Notes: a model not told the origin generated them from the letters alone. A stretch of 64,000 bases of DNA from Malania oleifera (GCF_029873635.1 NC_080428.1:62553957-62617956), one strand, 5' to 3'; positions 12,054 to 25,179 are shown, numbered from the stretch's first letter. A program made the numbers and translations.

Positions 12054-15000
12054 GAATTTTTTTTTAATGTTCTCTTATGTTTGGTGTAGAAATCTTGAAT
12101 ATTAGCATCTTAGAAAGTATCTTATTTAATATAATATGTATTCTGATGATTGATAGTGTTGATTTGTAGGTCTGTCTTTGAATAGATGTTCTGTCATTTC
12201 CACTCATGAAAAATCTCATGCTCCTTCAAACGGGACTGGGCCAACCGGCAGTACTTTTGACAAGGCTTTAATGGCTGATTGTAGAGGTACTTGGCCTCAA
12301 ATCACTATGATATTATTAACAACTATTGGGTTCCCTCTCCATGCTCCCCATGATGGTGTATTCTGATTTCTGAAGAATTCTTGGTGATCATGTCATATTC
12401 TACTAAAAATTCAGAAATTAGGGATTTGTCCTTGTTTGGGAAATCTAATATTTTTGAAAATGCAGTTAATTATTGTTAGGAGTATTGTGTAAATTGCAAG
12501 ACCTAAAGCAATGATAGGTCTTTTCCTCTATTCATAGCGTATGCCAAGTAGATGACAATGACCATAATTCCACATGACAATAACACTTACTCGGGCACTA
12601 ACTCACACTTACTAACACAGCAATAACACATGACAATAATACTAAATAAAACTAAACCTGTAACACTCCCCGTCAAGTTGGAACATAGATATCATATGCT
12701 TTAGAGAATAAATCAGCAAGTGTAAATTCAGAATTGACTTAAAGTGGTGGTTGTGAGCTTTTGCACTAGTTTCTAAGTATTAAAGTGACAATGAACTTAA
12801 ATGTGTTTCGTCCGCTCAAGTTTGGGTTGGAGGCAATATAAAATTATAAATAGCATCTTGATGTTATTGCTGTGTTAGTAAGTGTTGGTTGTGGATCTTC
12901 CTGGGAAAGGCGATCTAACCCACATTTATATTTCCCTAAACATCAGTGTGATGCTGATCTTGATACAAAGACCACTCCCAGGTGCAGTTTTAAGGTATCT
13001 CAAGATACGAAGAATTGCATCTCATTGATGTGTTCTCAGAGTATAAAAAAACTGACTTAAGACACTTGTTGCGAAGGTATATCTTATTGGGTGACTACAA
13101 GATAATTCAACTTTCTAACAAGTTTCCAGTATCGTTGAGAGTCAGCCAAAATATACTCAAATCTGGCACTAATTTGCCGTCAGGATCTATCAACTGGTTT
13201 GAATCCCAATAGCCCAATCTCATCTAAGAGGATTAGAACACCCTTCCCTTCCCTTGTAATAAAATGGTCTTAATACAAGATCTAGATACTTCTATACCTA
13301 AGAAACACATCAATGTCCCTAATCTTTGGTCTAAATTTATTTTGTAGAAAATGCTTCAGGCTTTGGATACATTGATCGTAACATCTAATTGTAGGATTTA
13401 TTGATCAAAAAGTTGGTGTAATCACAATATTATCCACTTACAAATTAAGCAAAATCCTAGATAGAATGCAGGGCGATCTAGTGTACACAGCTAAAGATCA
13501 AACTCAAGTTCTACGGTACTTATGAGAGACTGGTTTAGACTGTGCAAGGGTTTCTTGAGCCAACACACTAATCCTGATCCCATTGAGCAAAAAACCTACA
13601 TGGTTGTTCCATGTATACTTCCATTGAAGATCACAATGTAGGACAACATTCTTTACATCTAAATGATGTAGAGGCTAGCGACAGGTGGTGGCTAAGGAGA
13701 TGAATAAACAAATCAAGGCAAGTTTGGCAACAAGGGAGAAGGTGTTAGAATGATCCAAACCAAACACCCAACCAAATATATGGGGAGGAAATGAGAACAG
13801 GAGAGCCTCTGGGAGAGCACCACTGGTGTGAGCCTTGTTAGTTGGAAAACACCACTGTGTTCCCTTTGCTTCCTGAGTCAACTTGTCTCTCAGGGGAGGA
13901 AGTGAGAACAAAGGAAGCTTTGGGAACACAGTGATGCTTTTCTTACTAGAAGATTCACACTTAAGATTAGACACAAAACTCAAAGCTAGAACTAGCTGTT
14001 TAACTGGTTTAATGAAGGATGAAACTTTGGTACTGATGTGTCTTTGGGAAGATGCTGGCTGGTTTTCTGGCCTACAATGGTGCTAGCAGTTATCCTGTGA
14101 TGGTATGCATGCTGCATGGTTATCAAAATCCTGAACCAGATCCTATGGTCCAGACTTTCCTAATCAACCTAGATCGTATGAAGAATCAGAATCAAGTAGG
14201 AACCCAATAGAATCGTATCAAGATCATTTGGATTGTCGAGATCCGACTTGGGATCCTATGGATCCTACTCATGCAACATAATATGGATTTTTTCTGTTTA
14301 ATATTTTAAAGAAAAAGGCCCAATCTATATTTTTATTTGCCCACAAACTTTACTTTTGCAAAACTTGCCTCATTTGTTCATTCCAAGTCAAGAGAGGAAT
14401 CAGGGGTTTTATGCTTTGGCTTGAGAATGGCTGTGGCACTTAGGGTTTAGGTCTTGGGACCATTCTTTGATACCATGTTAAGAGCATTGTGTGAATTGGA
14501 TGATCTAATCACAATGATAGGTCTTTCCCTCTATTTATAATATATGCAAAATATGTTGCGATGACCATAATACCCTTACTAACTCATGCTTACTAACACA
14601 ACAATAACACTCAGTGGTAATACAAAACATCCACGAGGCCATTTGGTATCCTTGTAAAAAATTACGAAAAAGTAAACCAAAAATAAGAAATAAAAACCAG
14701 AAACAAAAACCAAAGATTGAAAACCAGCAACCTATTTGGTGAATATTTCTAAAACTAATACAAATTTAAACCTTGATCAAACAAGTCCATTCTTTCCCTT
14801 GAGTCAAATAAAAATTTGAATAAAATGATTTAATTAACAAAAATACAAGTGATTATAATAAAAATAGAAAATATTATTAATAATAATCAAGTTGCTTTTT
14901 AGTGCTACAGAAACAACCTTATTGTACATAACAATTGAACAATAGTGAAAAAATATTTTTAAATGACTTATTATTTTTTTTAAAATTTTTTGAAATTTTA

Positions 15001-18000
15001 CGGATACTTTTATTTTAATTATATTTTAAATTTTCGTGGTCATTTTAGATTTTATAAAAAATAAATGTATAAGATAAATGATTTAACGCACAAAAGTTAA
15101 TTTTGGATATTGAAGTATTTTGGCAAGTAGTCAAAAGACTCAAAACTAGGGGTTATTTGAGTCAAGTCAAGTCAAAACAGACCCTACATTGACCTTATAA
15201 TTATTGTTATTATTATTATTAAAAAGAGGCCCGACAGTAACCAGCAGCAATTACTTTGCAGTTATTTTATAATTTTGTATTACTTTAGACTTATTTTTGA
15301 AATTTTTTATAACTTTGTATTTGGAGTTTTCTTCTTTGCCTAAAGATTTATGGATGTGATCAATTGAATTTTGGATGATTAATTGAATTTTCAATGGTTA
15401 ATCTTGCATTTACTCTTTCTTTCACTCTCTCACTCCCACTCTCTCTTGAGGCACTTGCATAGGCATGCATGCATGGCTGCATGCACACTCTTTAAGATGC
15501 GTCATGGAACATTTATTCTTTATTATTTCTTACATGGCTGTTAGAACTCAATGCTCAATTCTTTCCTGAGAACGTTGAGTACAATGCAAGGAAAAAGCTG
15601 AGAGACCTTAAGCATACTGGGTCAATAAGGGAATACGTGAAATAATTTTCTTCTTTGATGTTAGATATCAGGGACATGTCGGAAAAGGACAAGCTGTTCT
15701 ATTTTCTTGTGGGGTTGAAGTCGTGGGCAAGAACTAAACTTCATAGGTAAAGAGTTAAAGAGTTGTCTACCGCACAAGCTGCCATGGATTGCTTGACTGA
15801 CTACAGTGGTGATAATGTTGCTTCGTCCAAAGGGTTTGGCGAAGAGGGAAACAGTGGAAAGTCTTTCAAGAAAGGCAAACCCAAGAGTGGGGGAGCCGAC
15901 TATAAGGCCTCAACTTTGAAGGAATTTTCATCGTCTCGAGGGTTCAACGCACCCAATGGAAAGAGGAAAATTTCATGCTTCTTGTGTGGAGGCCCTCATA
16001 GAGTTATGGAGTGCCCACACAAGGGATTCCTCAATGCCTTACAAGCTTCCACTTTGGGACAAGTGGTGGAAAGTGATGGGGAAGAGGAGGATACTCCGAG
16101 GGTGGGTGCAATGCGTCAAGTGAGCGCATTGGAAAGGCAGGCGAAAGCTCCAAAAGTTACACAAGCAAAAGGATTGATGTTTGTGGGCTTGAGGATCAAT
16201 GGGAAGAGTACTCGCACTATGATAGATACCGGGCCTATTCATAATTTTTTTTCGTAACTAGAAGCATGGAGACTCAACTTATCCGTGGAGAAGGATACAT
16301 GACGCATGAAAGTAGTTAATTTTGTTGCCCAACTTACTCTGGGAGTAGCCAAACAAGTGATTGTGAAGCTTGGACAGGGGGAAGATCATGCGAATTTCAT
16401 AGCGGTGCCATTGGATGACATTCCAGTCATTTTGGGAATGGAGTTCCTAAGGGGGACGAAGGCTGTGTTGATGCCTTTTGTTGGTCCCTATGTCTAATGG
16501 GAGATCGCCCTTGCATGGTGCAAGCCATTGCAATGATAGGAGACGATGGGAAGTTCCTTTCAACCATGCAACTCAAGAGAGGATTGAGAAAGGGTGAGCA
16601 AACATATCTAACCACGGCCGTGGTAGATGAAGAAGTAGGCCAAGAGCGGGTCCCTACGACCATCCAAGCGGTGTTGGATGAGTACAAGGAGGTGATGGTG
16701 GATAAGCTGCCTCATAACTTGCCTCCACGATGGGCTGTGGTTCAGTGGAGCATAGGACTGAGTTGTTGCCAGGAGTGAAACCACTTGCTAAAGGGCCATG
16801 TCAGATGGCGCCTCTAGAGCTAGCTGAGCGGAGGAAAGAACTTGATGACTTGAAAGCGGAATATGTTCGCCTTCTAAAGCACCGTTGGGAGCATTGGTGT
16901 TGTTTCAGAGGGAACATAAAGAACACCTATGGAAGGTGTTCGACAAGTTGAGGGGAAACGGTCTATATGTGAAGAAAGAGAAGTGCTCTTTCGCTCAGTG
17001 GAGCATTAAATTTCTTGGTCATGTGGTTGAGTAAGGTCATATCTGGAGGAATATGGAGAAGGTAAGGGTAATTTAAGAATGGAAGATCCCCACGACAGTG
17101 AAGGAGTTGCGTTCCTTTCTTAGCCTTACCAACTATTACAGGAAGTTCGTAAAGGAGTATTAGCAGAAAATGACTCCAATGACAGAACTACTGAAGTAGA
17201 GGTATTATTGGCCGCACATGTGTGATGATGTGGTTGATTATACCCGGACTTGTCTTATTGACCAACAAGACAAGGTGGAGCGAAAAAAGAGTGCAGGGTT
17301 GCTGGAGCCCCTATTAGTACCATCCAAACTGTGGGAAAGTGTCTTACTGGACTTTATCACCAACTTGCCCGGAGTGGGAGATGCAGGGTCAATGCTTGTG
17401 GTTATAGACATGTATTCGAAGTATGGTACGTCCATAGCTGCAGCAAAGTATTATTCGGTAGACGAGACGGCACAATTGTTTTTTATGAAAATTGTGTAAT
17501 ATTGGGGGGTTACCCATGACACAACTTCTTGATAGAACTTTTCATAATTCTCGGTTCACATATTGACATCTCTTCGAGTTATCACCGACAGACAGACGGA
17601 AAGATGGAGAGATTCAATAGGCTATTGGAAGAGTACTTGCGCCATTTTGTCAACGGCAACCAGAAGAATTGTGTGCAACTACTTGATGTGGCTCAGTCCG
17701 TTTCAATGCCCAAAGGAGCTTAACAACCAACAAGAGCCCTTTTGAGCTTTGTTACAGGCTAGCAGCCGCTGTTAACTCACACAGTGGGTGAGCTGTATAG
17801 AGGAAATAGTCCCAGAGGGTACATCTTCACTAGAGAATGGAGACAGAATGCAGATATTGCCCGAGCCTATCTGGAGAAAGCTTCTAAGCAGATGAAGAAG
17901 TGGGCAGATCAGGGGGGAAGACTGCGGCACTTCAACTGGATGAAAGTGCATAATGTGTTTCACGTCAGCTGCCTCAAGCTGTTCAACGCTGACACTGAAG

Positions 18001-21000
18001 ATTTGAGCAGAACTCAGTCAAATAGAGCAGAGTTGAAGATAGTGTAACCTGACAGATGTGAAGTTGAAGATAACCTTGCAGAAAGAGAGTTTATATCCTC
18101 AAGGAATAAGCGGCAAGAGTTCTTAGTGAAGTGGAAAGGCCTTGGTGATGAAAAAATCAACTAGATTTCTGTGGAAGATATGTAACCGTTTGTGGACAAA
18201 GTTAAAGGGTACCTAGAGCTAAAGTCTATGAAGTCGTCGACCGCATAAGTGGGGGAGTGTCACGAGCTAAGCTTGTTCAGGGCATTATGCTTGCCTGTGA
18301 CCCCTTGTCTCGTGTGTTGAGGATGAGTTTCTATCATGTAAATACTAGTCTCGGTTTATTTTTTTACTAGTTGTTCCACTGTATGCCAAATAAGGCAGTA
18401 TGACTCTTCGGTTACTTAGTGCTACGATGATATTTGCATATAAAGCTCTTTAGGGGAGTGTGAGTGTTCATTAGTCTTGTAAAACTCACTAGCTATTGTC
18501 AACGTGTTTAGCCTACTTGCCTCCCTTGTTAAACACACAATGTCAACGGAGGTGGTGTTAATGAATTGCATTGCTTCAATGTTTACTGCTTGCTTGCCAC
18601 TACTTTCATAATTCTTTATTGCTTCTGCTGCTATTTGATTGAATGTTAATGAAAGTGTTTCGTGGATGAATTGTGGTAAACGATAGGCTGGTTAGTTAAG
18701 CAAGAGTGCTTTAGCTAGTGCCGCACGGTCCTTTCACAAAGGTGTGAAAATAGTCGGCCCATGACACCAGGTGGTGCCAGTTGGCAAGTTCCAAGGAGAT
18801 ACCTTGGCTCTTCGACATTCTCAGATCTAAGAGGGCCAGAGTATGAATTGTTGTGATTGTTTTCTTCTCAGTGATTTTTCTTTTAAAATAGAAGTACTAT
18901 ATTTTTTGGTTGAGAAGAAAACAGAAAGGAAAGAAGTTCTTGGATTTTTCCTGTATTGGAATTTGAGAAAACATTAAATTTATTTATTTAGTATATCTTT
19001 TGAAATTAATTGTATAAAATTGAAGATTATTTATTTATTTATTTTTCATTTCTCCTGCCCCTAGTTTTTAAAGAGTACAAAAGAGAGTAAAATAAAAGAA
19101 AGTTAGGATGAGCCAAGAGGGCCTTGACAGGCCATTCACATAATTATGCAACAATTTCGAGCAAATTGAACTCATTGAAATCCCATTCACATAATTATGC
19201 AACTAAGGGACATGTATATTGGGAGCCTGGACCGTCAATGGTCAACGGGTTTAGGGCTAACAAAAACAAAGTTTAAACCCTTGAAGTTTGGAAGCTTGTC
19301 AGAGGCATCTAAGTACATTTTACATTATCAATAGATGAATATTGTAGAAAGAAACATAAGAAAAATGACCCCTTTCTCATTAGTTATTTCCATTTATAAA
19401 TATATCTTTTTGTTTATATTTGTGTTATTTATCCCTTCATTGGAATGAACATGATGGTGTTCAGCTGATTGAAAGTTTGCAGATGTGTTGTGCCCTGAGC
19501 TTGAATAAATATGTTTTGACTTAGCTTATTGAAGTGAACATGATAGTCATCAGCTGATTGAAAATTAGGCCTCTCTTCTGAGCTTGAATATAGTGATGCT
19601 TGAGTTATTATTGTATTTTGAAATTGATGTTCTTTTATTAATTATATGCCAAGAACAGCTGTGGGAGTTTAAATTGATGTTCGTTTATTAATTATATGCA
19701 GAGAACAGCAGTGAGAATTTTGCTAAGTGCTTTAGCTTGGAGAAGACGTCTGCTGAAAAGAGCTTCAATATATGTCAGAACAGCAATTGGTTATCCACTG
19801 TCCGGTCCGCAAATTCTGCATCTAGTTCTGAGGCAACTACCACATCTGCCGATACTAGTTTGTTGAAGATGAGACTCAATTCTTCTACATCTGGCTCGTG
19901 CAGTGTGGCATCAAGGAGTTCAAACAGTGAAAGATGGGTTAAAAATAGTGGGTCAAGGAAGAACATGGTTCTTGGTAAAAGACCCATTTTTTCTGAAGAA
20001 ACTAAAACTGTCCCTTCAGAGGACGCTCAAGATCCTTTTGCATTTGATGAAGATGATTTTGAACCTTCTAAGTGGGACTTACTATCTGGCAACAAAAAGA
20101 AAGCATCCCAAATGCAGGAAAACAGAGTAACATGCAGAGAACTTGAAGATGGATTCCAATCTCAGCTGATGATGAGCCAGCAAGATTCGAATAATGGAGA
20201 AAATCATCATTCTCATGGAATCTCTTGTTCAGATTTTGTTAAGGAAGAAAATTTGAACCTTCTTGCTGAATGCCTTCTTACTGCTGTCAAGGTATTCCTC
20301 TAGTATAAGGTTTAAAACCGCTGTATCTATGAAGAACATAAGTTTGTGGTGTGATGTGGCGGATGATAGCATACCATTGAGTCATTTTGGAGATATTTTG
20401 TCTGCAGTTTTTAAATTTTTTAAGATGCCATCTATCAAATAATTGTCAACATCTACTTTAATTTTTCCTCATGTTCTAAGAAACAGATAATTAATATTTT
20501 CTCCCTACCATAGTTCATGAGTTCTCTGATATTTGTCAGTCGTTGGTTATAGTGAAACTGTGAGAAGCACTGTGAGATCAATCATTCTGTTACTAAATTC
20601 TGGGATGTGCTACTAGGTTATCCTTCCAGTGAGAGTTTTAAATTTTATAGAAATTTGGGTAATGCATGGTTGTGATTCCTGCATACCGATATAGGATGAG
20701 GCAGTGATTGCCTTGAATTTCCATTAACTGTCTATATTTTTTTGGCAGGTTCTTATGAACTTAACAAATGATAACCCTGTTGGCTGTCAACAAATTGCTG
20801 GTTGTGGGGGATTGGAGACCATGTCTTTGTTGATCGCTTGCCACTTCCCTTCATTCAGCTCATCTTTGCCATCCTTCACTGAGACACTAGAAAATAATTT
20901 GTCCCAGTCGAGCATTGAACTTGATGATCAGAGTGACACACATTTCACTGACCAACAGTTGGATTTTCTTGTTGCTATTTTGGGTCTACTTGTGAATTTG

Positions 21001-23888
21001 GTTGAGAAGGACAGTTGTAACAGGTTATTTTTATTTGTTAATATTTTCTTCTTGCTGACTTATTTGTTTACTTTTAAGATGTTAGTACACGACACTATAT
21101 ATTGTTTACAATGTTACTCTGCATTTCTCTCTTCTTTTGACAATTTTTTTAAGCCTTTATTGGTCAACATTTCTTTTTTAGCCATTTTTCTCTGGTGTAA
21201 TTTGTGAAATTCTGAAATTTTCAGAAAACAGGTGCACCATTGGGAATTGAACAAAATTTTTACCATCAGCAGGAAGTTCCGCATATTTTATTAATTTTGG
21301 AACTGAGTTGCATATTCATACTATATTACGTATATTTCGTAAATTGCTAGTTTTGTTATTAATATTCTAGTCTTCGGCCATAAAATAAATGATTTTGAAA
21401 CTGCATCTTACAGAACTTTTGGATGGAAATAGTTAAGGCTCACTGTAGACTCTTGAGGGATGTTTTAATGTTCTCTAAATTTTGTGTCTTTTGTGTGTGG
21501 CCATATGGAACCCCCAGATGACACAATTATTGGATGGTATCTACTTGGTGGGTTTTGATTTTACTTTGCATGTTTGCAGTTTCCTCCTCCTGGAAGAGTT
21601 GACTGTTTGTCTTATAAATTAGAATAATTAAGGATCCATACCAAACATTAGAGTCAAACATTTTGCAATTGGTGGTGAGTGATGTGGATAATTTTAGGAC
21701 AGAGATATTGGAGATTGGAAAATTCTCCTTGGTGTCATGTTGGAATTCATTTTTCAGCTTAAGTGGATGCTCTCAAGTTATGGTGCCTCACTGCAAGTGC
21801 TGTTCTTTCCCCTTTGTTTATTGCAGATCACGGCTGGCAGAAGCGAGTGTGTTACTACCCAATACAGAAGGGTTTAACAAAGAAATTCGTAGGGATGTAA
21901 TTCCACTGTTGTGCTCCATATTTTTGGCTAATCGAGGAGCGGGTGAGGCAGCTGGAGAAGGAAACCCTTTGCCTTGGGTGCGTAAATTTTTTCTTGTTCT
22001 TTTTTCAATTTCAGTGAATTTAATTTTTAAAATTTATGCTCTGTAGCCAAAGAAATGGAGTAAGGAGAATAGAGAGCTCTTTTTTCATTGCATATGTTCT
22101 TTGGGTAAATAAAGCGATCTACTCAACCGTTTCTTGTATGAGCACTTGTGTTAGCATTAATTTTTTATGAAATTACAAATTAAGTAAGCAGACACTACTT
22201 CAATATCTTGTCATTTTCTTCTTTTGATTCTTCTTGCAAAGCAAATGGTCCTGTTGTTATTTGTGCCATTATGCCACATTGCCAACCATAAATATGGAAA
22301 TTTTTTTTGAAGAAATATTAGGTTGAAACTTGAAAGTGGCATGTTGATGTTGATTTTCCCTTTACTCCTTGAAGCAGCTTCCTGGCCAACACATTGAAGT
22401 TATATATATCTTTTTGTATGTTTCCCACTATGGAGCTGTGGGGAAAAATTACATTTTGAGGCTACGATTACATTTTTTGAGACTTCAATATCTTGTTGTT
22501 GGCAGTTATATAGATCTTTTTGAGACCTAAATATCTTGTCAAATATGGAGAAAAAAATCCTGATGATTGAAGAAAGTTGAAGTTTTCTACTTTTCCTAGC
22601 TTTGAGGCTACAATTACATTTTTTTCCTAGAATATGCATTCTCAGTCCATATCTGAACTGAATATGCTAGTGGAAGAAGAATGTGAAAAAATGTTTGGGG
22701 ATAGTATGCTGATATTGATTTTTACCCTTTACATCTCGAACACAGCTTTACTACCTAAGACAAAGAATGTATTTTATGTGTTTTTTCTTCCTATTACTGA
22801 TCTCCGGTGAGGTGTCAAACTTAAACAAATATCTTGGTGATTGAAGAATGAACTTACTTTCAAGTGGAGTTTGTTTGGTTTTTGACACTGCAATTTTTTT
22901 CCCCCATAATGTTTGTCTTGTCAGCCAGTAATGTCCTTTGATCAGTTTAAAATTGAAATTTCATCAGGTTGGATGTCGTGTTTGTATATGCAGTTGATTT
23001 TTGACCTAGGAGATCTGTTAGTGCAGATTGATGCTTATTAGTATTGATTTTTGAGCTAAATATGGGAAACTATCAATGCTACTATAGGATTTTGGTTCTG
23101 TACTCTATTTGTGATGTAGAAGCCCACGTTGATAGTAGCATAAGTACATCCGATAAGATAAACAGCACTCAGTACTATACGTGGTGCAAAATAGTAAAAT
23201 GCAGTGGTGAAAGAGCAATTGAAACTCAAAAGTCTCTAGGATTCATAACAAACTGAAGATCATTGATTGACTTGAAATACAGGCTGTGGAATTTAATTAT
23301 AAGTGGCTTGTTCTATCTGAGTTGTGTTGCATGTATTTTGCAGGACGATGAGGCAGCTGTGTTGCAAGGAGAGAGAGAAGCTGAGAAGATGATTATAGAG
23401 GCTTATTCTGCGCTGCTTCTTGCTTTTCTTTCCACTGAAAGGTTTGTTTACTTCTTCTTGGGATTTTAGTTTTCTGCTGCGTCCCTGACTCTGTATTCCT
23501 CGAAGCAAAAAAATTCATTTACCCTGCTGTTTGCAGTAAGAGCACGCGTAATGTCATCTCCAACTGTCTCCCAGAGCACAACATTGCGATTCTTGTGCCT
23601 GTTCTTGAGAGATTCGTGGTATGTACCATACATATATATATGTAGTTCTTGTCACTTTGTTGGAACTTTGAAGTTTGATGAAATGGAAACATGAAAATTT
23701 ATGCCCAGCTCTCTCTCTCTCTGCTCGCTCGCTACCAATCAAGATTATTTGTGGCAAGATTTAGCTTCTAACATGATTTTATGTGAATTCTTTGCTTTCT
23801 TCAGGCATTTCATTTGACATTGAATATGATATCACCGGAGACCCATATAGCAGTGAGCGAAGTAATCGAGTCGTGTAGGGTGCCATGA
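4909..23888 (+). CDS. WAPL: WAPL (wings apart-like) cohesin-release factor, 13 coding exons
   Basis: Plant wings apart-like protein. The family removes cohesin from chromosome arms in the nucleus, working with PDS5, and Arabidopsis has WAPL1 and WAPL2. Coding exons: 4909-5438, 7327-7426, 8321-8660, 10483-10595, 11650-11778, 11900-11993, 12170-12286, 19702-20291, 20749-21023, 21827-21977, 23344-23441, 23537-23618, 23805-23888. All introns are GT-AG, phases agree, and the total is 2703 nt, or 900 residues, close to the Arabidopsis length. The start MIVRTYGRRNRG is the family's conserved N-terminus. A basic NLS-like patch lies at residues 83-93. The WAPL domain begins near residue 121 (METQEFGEMMEH) and includes LLLKCLKIMENATFL (exon 5), an acidic DPFAF motif (exon 8), DFLVAILGLLVNLVE (exon 9) and AEKMIIEAYSALLLAFLSTE (exon 11). 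The last exon ends in VIESCRVP. I see no disruption. Exon 8 has a duplicated acceptor (19621-19720). Intron 7 (12287-19701) is swollen by two retroelement fossils. Confidence 0.95.
5575..5758. repeat. perfect 2 x 92-bp tandem duplication in WAPL intron 1
   Basis: Two copies (5575-5666 and 5667-5758) appear identical, starting AACGGGTTCTGGGTCTG and ending TCTTTAGGGCAC. Identity implies a recent event. It is intronic and leaves the splice sites at 5438 and 7327 untouched. Confidence 0.9.
6300..6875 (+). mobile_element. possible LINE 3'-end fragment in WAPL intron 1
   Basis: The segment ends in TTAATAAATTTCTTTTCTATAAAA, with T-rich text and short broken frames of the kind seen at plant L1 3' ends. 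No reverse-transcriptase motif is present, so this is a weak call based on the style of the tail. Confidence 0.3.
10440..10464. repeat. poly-C tract before WAPL exon 4
   Basis: A C14 run followed by TCCCCCTCCCC lies about 20-40 bp before the acceptor at 10482. It takes the place of the usual U-rich tract of plant introns. Confidence 0.85.
10870..10957 (+). mobile_element. 3' tail of an RTE LINE or Au-type SINE in WAPL intron 4
   Basis: The motifs AAGGATTCATGTAGCC, AGTGGGACTTAAGG and a closing (GTT)n run match the shared 3' end of plant RTE-class LINEs and Au-type SINEs, recalled from knowledge of those families. Only the tail is visible, and no tRNA-like head is clear. Confidence 0.55.
11999..12052. 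repeat. (CT)n(CA)n microsatellite in WAPL intron 6
   Basis: A CT-rich run passes into about 12 CA units just inside the donor at 11994. Confidence 0.9.
12474..14629 (-). mobile_element. copia-type LTR retrotransposon remnant in WAPL intron 7
   Basis: Two related direct repeats flank the element: about 192 bp at 12474-12665 and about 154 bp at 14476-14629. Both hold TATTGTGTRAATTG, the ATGATAGGTCTTT block and CTTACTAACACA. On the reverse strand, next to the right repeat, is a primer-binding site TGGTATCAAAGA (14463-14474). Next to the left repeat is the polypurine-type GACGGGGAGTG (12665-12676). These fix the orientation and the small-LTR copia type. The interior of about 1.8 kb keeps traces of reverse transcriptase around 13400-13700 on the reverse strand. 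The element is an incomplete fossil with many breaks, antisense to WAPL. The two LTRs are clearly diverged, so it is fairly old. Confidence 0.75.
14880..15110. repeat. dispersed AT-rich repeat, copy in WAPL intron 7
   Basis: TTTTAGTGCTACAGAAACAA and the following AT-rich 200 bp, including GACTTATTATTTTTT and AATGATTTAACG, resemble 41225-41480 and 57440-57715 in intron 2 of the two hydrolase genes. This suggests a short non-coding mobile repeat. Its ends are not defined. Confidence 0.5.
15543..18766 (+). mobile_element. Ty3 chromovirus remnant in WAPL intron 7
   Basis: The parts appear in Ty3 order: gag (15543-16050) with a CCHC knuckle CFLCGGPHRVMEC near 15976, protease (DTGPIHNFF) near 16220-16257, reverse-transcriptase traces (about 16750-17040), integrase (about 17220-17720, with DFITNLPG and HRQTDGKMERFNR), and a chromodomain-like FLVKWKGLGDEKIN near 18120-18165. 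A polypurine tract AAGTGGGGGAG (18247-18257) leads into a 3' LTR at 18258-18766. No 5' LTR was found, so the 5' end is missing. It is an inactive fossil with roughly ten or more breaks, in the same orientation as WAPL. Confidence 0.85.
18258..18766 (+). repeat. 3' LTR of the chromovirus remnant
   Basis: Begins TGTCACGAGC directly after the polypurine tract and ends GCCCATGACA, giving short inverted TGTCA/TGACA ends over 509 bp. The sequence from 18767 to 19620 is ordinary intron with no further element recognised. Confidence 0.75.
19621..19720 (+). repeat. 50-bp tandem duplication across the WAPL intron 7/exon 8 boundary
   Basis: Two 50-bp copies (19621-19670 and 19671-19720) share AAATTGATGTTC, TTTATTAATTATATGC and the AGAACAGC block, with about six differences. 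The second copy contains the working acceptor (ATGCAG before 19702). The first has ATGCCAAG in that place. Its nearest AGs would lead into frames that reach a stop within about 40 bases, so it looks like a decoy rather than an alternative exon start. Confidence 0.9.
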
Positions 23889-25179
23889 GAGGTGTAGGAG
23901 CAGAGCAGGGCAGAGCATGGATGTTCTGTACAGCCTCAACATCCTTTGTTCAAAGCATCCCTTTGTTGTTACACGATGTCTCATTTGGAATGAATGTGTT
24001 GGCTTGCTCAGCTCATTGTACCAATTCACATCAGGCATGTGTTGTAGTTGATCCATGTGTTTCTCTCTCTGTAACCTTTACCTTCATTTTTTGGGGGGCT
24101 TGTCATATTATTTTTCTTTTGAAGCTTTTTTCACCATTACACCATTCGATGCAAGTCGCGACACTTGTATACAAAATTAATAGGAGAATCCAATAGTTTT
24201 TTTTGTCTTTTTTCTTCTTTTCTTTGTACTGTTGTATTTTAATTGTCTCTCTAATTATCTTTTGCTACCATTTCAAGCTCTTGCTTATTAGTAGACCCAT
24301 GCGCATGCGCCCAATGGTGCTTTGCCACTTCGGCTTGTGTCATGTAACTGTAGTGAAAAATGTAGTGAATAAGGAAAATAAGAAACTGCTAAATTGCGTT
24401 CTACTTTCCAAAAATACAGAAAATATTAATTTTATTATTTTCTGTGAAGAACAAATGATGAAAAGATCAAATATCTACAAAACAATTTAGTAAATTAAAA
24501 TATCAATTGATTGGACTAATATCCGTACAAAATTTAATTAACCCTCCTTCACCTTTGGTACTTTCAACTAGGGATAATGGATTTTCACACACATGCATAG
24601 TACTTCCAATTAGCTGCATGTGAAAATTTTCTATAATGTTGAAAAAAATGTGTTTATGCTATTTTATGAAATTTTATTTTGTTATATTTTAGTGTGTTGC
24701 TTGTGTCGATAAAATATAGTGAGAAATCTGAACTTTAATCATAAGATAAAATAATTAAATGGAAAAAAAATTCAGAATAATAAATCACAAGTGACATTGC
24801 ATATCATGAATTATCAAAAAATTTTCTTATGATGATTTTATTGTGATGAATAGTTAAATTCTTGATAATAATAAGGGTCATAAAAATTATTATTTGATTA
24901 TAAAATATGATTATTATTATTAAAGAACAAGAAGGGGCAATTTTGTTTAATAAGTAGGAATACTTGTCTCATAAAGTTGAGACTTCTTGATAATTTACCA
25001 TATGAATCAAAAATTACTTTTATAGATTTTTTTGCGTCCTCATAATATTTCACAATTTGATAATTGAGAAAAATGACAATTAAAATAAAACATATGATGC
25101 ATCAAATGACAAATATTTATTTACACGATGTTAACCTATAATTTTATTGATTATCAATGACATTTGAATTGATATGTTA
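23889..25179. other. WAPL 3' region and intergenic DNA
   Basis: The WAPL 3' UTR probably occupies the first several hundred bases. No canonical AATAAA is placed convincingly. The rest is AT-rich with no supported gene. Confidence 0.5.

Noticed and set aside
13675-13983. 102-codon reverse frame in WAPL intron 7
   Set aside because: It lies within the interior of the copia remnant and is not a host gene.
15462-15485. CATGCATG (RY-type) seed promoter elements
   Set aside because: It is an intronic simple palindromic run, and similar runs occur elsewhere (8821-8835), so there is no reason to assign a regulatory role.
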